From Candidatus Bathyarchaeota archaeon (GTDB lineage: Archaea; Thermoproteota; Bathyarchaeia; TCS64): a DNA stretch of 17,689 nucleotides. Below, in pieces: positions 13,526 to 17,689 of this stretch. Every line of letters begins with the position of its first letter. Within the stretch, counting starts at the first letter, position 1. Location of the stretch: the NCBI GenBank assembly GCA_002726865.1, contig PBSW01000047.1:1-17689 (forward strand). Direction: 5' to 3'. Below the pieces are notes generated by a model. The model ran no database searches, was not told where the DNA came from, and saw nothing but the letters and a program-made list of their open reading frames with translations. The position numbers and the translations under genes were made by a program.

Positions 13526-14500
13526 ATGAGCGAAATTCTTCTAAGAGTTCGTGACCTCAAAACTTATTTTTTTACTTCTTTAGGTCTAGCGAAGGCCGTT
13601 GATGGTGTATCTTTTAAAATACATAAAGGAGAAGTTTTAGGCTTAATTGGTGAGTCTGGCTCTGGGAAGAGTGTGACCGCTCTTTCCATCATGAATTTAA
13701 TTCCTAGTCCACCAGGAAAAATTGTTGATGGACAAGTCCTCTTAGACGACTTTGATCTCCTTCAAACTAAAGAAAGTGAAATGTGGAAGATTCGAGGCAA
13801 AAGAATAGCCATGAGTTTCCAAGATCCGATGACATATTTGAACCCTGTTCATAGAATTGGGGATCAGATAGCTGAAGCCATTATTATACATCAAAAACTT
13901 AGAAAATCGGAGGCTTTTGAAAAGGCAATAGAAATAATGGAATTAGTGCAGATTCCGGATGCCCCTCAAAAGGCTAGGGATTATCCTCACATGCTTAGTG
14001 GAGGTATGCGACAACGCGTACTATTAGCAATGGCTTTATCCTGTAATCCCGAGCTTATAATTGCTGACGAGCCTACAACTGCACTAGATGTTATTGTTCA
14101 AGCAAATATTCTTGATCTCCTAAAAGAACTGAAATTAAAGCTAAATTTATCCATGCTTTTGATCTCCCATGATTTGGGAGTAGTTGCACGCTTGGCAGAC
14201 AGAGTTGCGATAATGTATGCAGGCAGAATCATGGAATATGGCGAAATTACGACTATTTTTGATTCTCCTAAGAACCCTTATACAATCGGACTCCTCGATT
14301 CCCTACCGAGAATTGAAGAGGATCAAGAAAAGCTCATCTCAATACCCGGAGATATTCCTGATATGATCAATCCACCTTCTGGATGCCGTTTTAATCCAAG
14401 GTGTTCCCATGCCATATCCCGTTGTCGAGAGGAGGTCCCCTCCCTCATAGAGTATGAAAAAGACCACCTGGTGGCCTGTTTCCAAATAAATAAGTTTTAG
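13526..14500 (+). CDS. dppD: Peptide ABC transporter ATP-binding protein (DppD/OppD type)
   Basis: This is one of the two ATPases driving import. In the 324 residues I see Walker A GESGSGKS (42-49), Q-loop Gln99 in SFQDP, the ABC signature LSGGMRQR (157-164), Walker B LIIADEPTT (177-185) and switch His215 in ISHDL. The C-terminal oligopeptide-transporter extension (about 240-324) has NPYTIGLLDSLP and INPPSGCRFNPRCS. The four cysteines at 287, 293, 300 and 318 form the conserved set that, in characterised archaeal DppD, binds an iron-sulfur cluster. It starts at ATG 13526, three bases after dppC, with AAAGGAG ten or so bases upstream. The two different ATPases suggest a heterodimer, as in Opp and Dpp systems. 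Substrate could be peptides, nickel-chelates or sugars; the family alone does not decide. Confidence 0.95.
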   Translation: MSEILLRVRDLKTYFFTSLGLAKAVDGVSFKIHKGEVLGLIGESGSGKSVTALSIMNLIPSPPGKIVDGQVLLDDFDLLQTKESEMWKIRGKRIAMSFQDPMTYLNPVHRIGDQIAEAIIIHQKLRKSEAFEKAIEIMELVQIPDAPQKARDYPHMLSGGMRQRVLLAMALSCNPELIIADEPTTALDVIVQANILDLLKELKLKLNLSMLLISHDLGVVARLADRVAIMYAGRIMEYGEITTIFDSPKNPYTIGLLDSLPRIEEDQEKLISIPGDIPDMINPPSGCRFNPRCSHAISRCREEVPSLIEYEKDHLVACFQINKF

Positions 14501-14526
14501 TATGTAGGTGAACCGGAATAAAAAAA

Positions 14527-15498
14527 GTGATTCTAGATGTGCGTGGATTACAAAAGTATTATCCAGTTCGAAAAAGCTTTCTTTCATCCTCGAGTGATGT
14601 AGTTCACGCTGTAGAAGATATCTCCTTTCAAATTCGTGCTGGCGAAACCTTCAGCTTGGTTGGTGAGACTGGCAGCGGGAAAAGCACTGTTGCTTCAATG
14701 ATAATGCGATTGATAGAACCAACAGCTGGTGAGATTGAATTTGATGGAAAAAATATGCTCACTCAAAATAGAAAAGAACTGAGAGAGACAAGGCGAGATA
14801 TACAGATGATCTTTCAAGATCCATATGCATCCCTTAATCCTCGGATGACTGTAGAGTCGACAGTAGGATTACCTCTAGAACAACTCAAGATCTCTTCTGG
14901 AAAGGAAAAACGTCAAAGGGTCATTCAACTTTTAGAGACTGTTGGTCTTAAACCTGCAGAAAAGATCTTGGACAGGTTTCCCCATGAGTTTAGCGGAGGA
15001 CAAAAGCAAAGGATAGGCGTAGCCAGAGCTTTGGCTCTCAGTCCTAAGTTTATTGTAGCTGATGAACCCGTATCATCTTTAGATATCTCAATTAGGGCTC
15101 AAATATTAAACCTTTTAAAAGATCTGAAAGAGCGCTATAATTTAACCTACCTGTTGATTGCACATGACCTCTCTGTTGTCAAATATATGAGCGACTGGGT
15201 CTGTATTATGTATCTTGGAAGGGGGATGGAGTTAGCACGGGTTAAAGAGTTTTATAAAAAACCTTTACACCCATACACAAAATCTTTGTTATCTGCTGTA
15301 CCCCCTATCCATCCCAGTATAGAAAAGAAACGAATAAAATTAAAAGGTGAGATGCCCAGCGCTATAAATCCACCTTCAGGATGCTTATTCCATACAAGAT
15401 GTCCTTATACTGAAGAAAAATGTATAAACATTAATCCCAATTTTATGGAAATCCGACCTGGACATTGGGTTTCTTGTCATAGATGGGATGAAATCTAA
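14527..15498 (+). CDS. dppF: Peptide ABC transporter ATP-binding protein (DppF/OppF type)
   Basis: This is the partner ATPase of DppD. The 323 residues contain Walker A GETGSGKS (46-53), Gln97 in IFQDPYASLNPRM, the signature FSGGQKQR (155-162), Walker B FIVADEPVSSLD (175-186) and switch His213. The C-terminal extension has HPYTKSLLSAVPP, NPPSGCLFHTRC and SCHRW, with cysteines 286, 292, 299 and 317 matching the DppD set. I use GTG at 14527. However, AGGTGA (14506-14511) is 15 bases away from it and only six bases before an in-frame ATA at 14518, which would add KK and give the family-like start KKVILDVRGLQKYYP. This is the same arrangement as in dppB. The gene is 26 bases after dppD and completes the B-C-D-F set; the binding protein gene follows after 358 bases. 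Confidence 0.95.
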   Translation: MILDVRGLQKYYPVRKSFLSSSSDVVHAVEDISFQIRAGETFSLVGETGSGKSTVASMIMRLIEPTAGEIEFDGKNMLTQNRKELRETRRDIQMIFQDPYASLNPRMTVESTVGLPLEQLKISSGKEKRQRVIQLLETVGLKPAEKILDRFPHEFSGGQKQRIGVARALALSPKFIVADEPVSSLDISIRAQILNLLKDLKERYNLTYLLIAHDLSVVKYMSDWVCIMYLGRGMELARVKEFYKKPLHPYTKSLLSAVPPIHPSIEKKRIKLKGEMPSAINPPSGCLFHTRCPYTEEKCININPNFMEIRPGHWVSCHRWDEI

Positions 15499-15856
15499 AT
15501 GAAAAATTTATGATTATTTTGTTTAATTAACCTAGTGAACTTGACTTAGAACTAACCCGCAAGTGAATAAGCTGAGTCTTTTGTCATGGGATAATTCCAA
15601 GACCGTCCAATAATAAAGAGATTATTTGACAGATCACATTCGAGTATTAATAACAATTGTCAAATCAAGAAAAAATCCAACACCTAGAGGTGAGGTTAAC
15701 GGAATCCTTATCTTTATAGGGTGGTTTCAAATATTCTACTATTTCCTCTTTTGACAAGTATATCTTAAATATATAGGTTTTATTATCAATAATAGAATAT
15801 ATTTTATGAGGACTAATACTGTTATATATATCCTTATACACCCTTTTTAGCTGGAA
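15499..15856. promoter_or_regulatory. spacer and control region before the solute-binding protein
   Basis: No gene is visible in these 358 bases. TTTGACA occurs three times: plus strand at 15625-15631 and 15750-15756, and minus strand at 15664-15658. The first and the minus copy form a perfect 8-base inverted repeat (ATTTGACA/TGTCAAAT) 26 bases apart. A further small inverted repeat, CACCT-AG-AGGTG, is at 15681-15692. The A+T-rich stretch from 15720 to 15840 leads into the TATA box. The set looks like operator sites for regulated expression of the binding protein. Confidence 0.35.
15821..15833 (+). promoter_or_regulatory. TATA box of the solute-binding protein gene
   Basis: GTTATATATATCC is the best TATA-box match in the window. 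Its centre is about 30 bases before the ATG at 15857, so transcription should start within about five bases of the start codon, giving an almost leaderless message. This fits the lack of a strong ribosome site (only GGAA). Confidence 0.6.
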
Positions 15857-17689
15857 ATGAAAAAATCAAAACTAATTAAATTATCCTTATTCCTTTCCTT
15901 GGTTTTCGTCCTTAGCATAATCTCAGTGGTTGCATACGCAGAAGAAGAGCCACTATATGGGGGGACTTTCAAGATGAGGCATCAGGGTAATCCTATCAGT
16001 ATGAACGGCTACTTAAACTACTGGAGCACTTCCTGTCAAGTTCACGTCAATGTTTTCAACCGTTTGGTTACCCAAGACAAGGACCGGAACTTGATACCTG
16101 ATCTTGCTTACAAGTGGGATTTCTCAGCAGATGGAAAGACCCACACCTTCTATTTACATGAAAACGTTACTTGGCATGATGGAGAACCATTTACCTCAGC
16201 CGACGTCAAATTTCATTATGAAATGTTGGCAAGTGAGGATATTGTAACCTACGTTAAGCCAAGGTTAGTTAACCTACTATCTATAGAAACGCCTGATCCT
16301 TATACCGTGACATTCAAATACTCCAAACCTTGCCAGCCCATCCTTTATGCTTTCACTCAGTCTGATACCTTTATCATGCCCAAACATATTTGGGAAGGAA
16401 CTGATATAGAAACAAATCCAGCAAATACCGTACCCGTAGGAACTGGTGCATTTACCGTGGCGGAATTTGTACCAGAGACCCACGTTTTACTCCAAAAAAA
16501 TCCTAATTACTTCAAGGGTGGATTGCCATACCTGGACAAGGTAGTCATGAGGGTAATGTATGACACAAATGCCGGTTTAATAGCATTCGAAGCGGGTGAG
16601 GTAGACTATACTTCACCTCCGATGGAAGAACTTCCTCGTATGCTAGAAAAAGACTATGTAGGATCCTATAAATCGCTCTCGAGTGGTTCTACTCGTTTAA
16701 CCTTTAACCACCGACAAGAAGCTATTGACAAGCACCCTTGGTCAGCCGATATAAAGGTACGACAAGCTTTCGCCCATGCAACCAACGCCGATGTTATAGT
16801 CGAGCGAGTTCATAGGGGACAAGCAAAGCGTGTCCATACAGCTGTTGGAGCGGGCGCATCATGGTGGATAAATCCTGATGCGAAAAAATATGAATATGAC
16901 CCGGACCTGGCTAACAAACTGTTAGATGAGGCAGGTTATCCAAAAGATGCAGATGGTGTCAGGTTCAGTTTTACCTTCCCAATTTGGGACCGCTGGTATT
17001 CTGTTAATGCTATGGAACTTATCAAGGAAATGTGGAAAGATGTAGGCATAGAAATCAAAATTGAAGTCTATGAATACGTTACCTTCGTAGCAACATTCTC
17101 ACATGGAGCTGAGGGTTTGAAAGACTATCCGTTGACATATGTCCATATTGGAGGATGGCCTCCTGGAGAGTTAGTCAATCACCATGCTTCGAAGCCAACT
17201 GGTACAATGAACATGGGCTATTACAGCAATGCTAGAATTGACCAGTTGAGTGAAGACGTTATGGTGGAAATGGACCCACTAAAGCGAAGAGACATAGTCT
17301 TCGAAATGCAGAAGATAGGTAATGAAGAACTACCATTTATACATCTACTATCAGGTGGCTCAACTACGATCTATAGGAATGATTTCAAGAATGTTGAGTC
17401 GTTACTGCCTTCTAGGTCAGCCAAAAGCTTTGAAAACATCTGGTGGATACACGGAGAACCCCCTGCAAGTGATGAGCCTATAGCTGGAGCTGCAGGAGCT
17501 GCAGGAGCTGCAGGAGCCGCAGGAGCTAAAGGTAAAGCTGGAGCTGCTGGAGCTGCTGGAGCTGCTGGAGCTGCAGGAGCCGCAGGAGTTACAGGAGCGA
17601 AAGGAGCGAAAGGTGACGCTGGCCCACAAGGACCCGTAGGACCAGCAGGAGATTCTGCTCAAACTATGGTTCCAACCATTCTCTCTCTA
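15857..17689 (+). CDS. Peptide-family solute-binding protein with collagen-like tail, 3'-truncated
   Basis: This extracellular binding protein (SBP family 5, DppA/OppA type) should deliver substrate to the adjacent DppBCDF transporter. It is open for 611 codons to the window edge. Residues 1-28 form a Sec signal peptide (KKSK, a hydrophobic core, cleavage after AYA). The domain runs from about 33 to 540 and includes LYGGTFKMRHQG (33-44), WHDGEPFTSADVKFHYE (106-122), and later blocks such as NPNYFKGGLPYLDKVV and VRQAFAHATNAD. From residue 544 to 600 there are 19 uninterrupted Gly-X-Y triplets, mostly GAA, then GAK, GPQ, GPV and GPA. The sequence then turns hydrophobic (MVPTILSL), as expected for the C-terminal membrane anchor of archaeal binding proteins. 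No lipobox is present. ATG 15857 fits the TATA spacing. Substrate is inferred from family only. Confidence 0.93.
   Translation, partial: MKKSKLIKLSLFLSLVFVLSIISVVAYAEEEPLYGGTFKMRHQGNPISMNGYLNYWSTSCQVHVNVFNRLVTQDKDRNLIPDLAYKWDFSADGKTHTFYLHENVTWHDGEPFTSADVKFHYEMLASEDIVTYVKPRLVNLLSIETPDPYTVTFKYSKPCQPILYAFTQSDTFIMPKHIWEGTDIETNPANTVPVGTGAFTVAEFVPETHVLLQKNPNYFKGGLPYLDKVVMRVMYDTNAGLIAFEAGEVDYTSPPMEELPRMLEKDYVGSYKSLSSGSTRLTFNHRQEAIDKHPWSADIKVRQAFAHATNADVIVERVHRGQAKRVHTAVGAGASWWINPDAKKYEYDPDLANKLLDEAGYPKDADGVRFSFTFPIWDRWYSVNAMELIKEMWKDVGIEIKIEVYEYVTFVATFSHGAEGLKDYPLTYVHIGGWPPGELVNHHASKPTGTMNMGYYSNARIDQLSEDVMVEMDPLKRRDIVFEMQKIGNEELPFIHLLSGGSTTIYRNDFKNVESLLPSRSAKSFENIWWIHGEPPASDEPIAGAAGAAGAAGAAGAKGKAGAAGAAGAAGAAGAAGVTGAKGAKGDAGPQGPVGPAGDSAQTMVPTILSL
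17483..17653 (+). repeat. tandem 9-base repeats encoding Gly-X-Y collagen-like triplets
   Basis: GGAGCTGCA and close variants (GGAGCTGCT, GGAGCCGCA) recur in tandem, in frame with the binding protein. Each 9-mer encodes one Gly-Ala-Ala triplet. The first part is nearly pure repeat; from about 17588 the triplets diversify into Lys, Asp and Pro. The near-identical units suggest recent growth by slippage or unequal exchange. Confidence 0.9.

Noticed and set aside
17417..17662. Ser/Cys-rich minus-strand frame
   Set aside because: It is the antisense of the collagen-like repeat; the Ser-Cys-rich pattern is a by-product of the GGAGCTGCA units.
1..17689. CRISPR array, transposase or complete insertion sequence
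   Set aside because: No regularly spaced direct repeats, no transposase motifs and no inverted ends with target duplications were seen; the only tandem repeat is the in-frame collagen-like tract.

Overview
This window most likely comes from an uncultivated archaeon. A TACK-type lineage such as Bathyarchaeia is my guess, and no single marker proves it. The evidence is: TATA-like boxes about 25-30 bases before predicted transcript starts; start codons with AGGTGA-type ribosome sites or almost no leader; two tiny stand-alone Lrp/AsnC ligand-binding (RAM) proteins; tRNA genes with encoded CCA; and an extracellular solute-binding protein of archaeal layout. Coding is moderately dense, with several long spacers that hold promoters, structured DNA and possible gene remnants.

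Layout. Bases 1-176 (minus) hold the start of a DinB-like gene. A tRNA-Ala(GGC) (plus, 316-392) and a tRNA-Asp(GTC) (minus, 741-819) follow. From 880 to 9561 everything is on the minus strand. Read in transcription order it is etfB-etfA, an acyl-CoA dehydrogenase, leuA-leuC-leuD-leuB, and a RAM-only protein. The strand then switches to plus: a second RAM-only protein (10035), an adenylylsulfate kinase (10347), an 820-base spacer, a dipeptide/oligopeptide ABC transporter (dppB-C-D-F, 11700-15498), and its solute-binding protein (15857), which runs off the end of the window.

How the genes work together. leuA/C/D/B give the full 2-ketoisovalerate to 2-ketoisocaproate branch of leucine synthesis in one tightly packed operon. 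The acyl-CoA dehydrogenase would oxidise an acyl-CoA and pass electrons to the EtfAB flavoprotein. Its own promoter has a perfect 17-base palindrome, which suggests specific transcriptional control. The ABC system would import peptides or similar solutes for catabolism, in keeping with a heterotroph that ferments amino acids. This region looks more A+T-rich than the leu/etf half.

Most notable points: (1) the solute-binding protein ends in an uninterrupted run of 19 collagen-like Gly-X-Y triplets, followed by what looks like the beginning of a membrane anchor; (2) the spacer between etfB and the second RAM gene can fold into a long stem enclosing a cloverleaf-like junction, a candidate structured RNA; (3) dppB, dppF and etfB have conserved N-termini that do not fit a standard start codon; (4) several spacers contain start-less open stretches that look like gene remnants.
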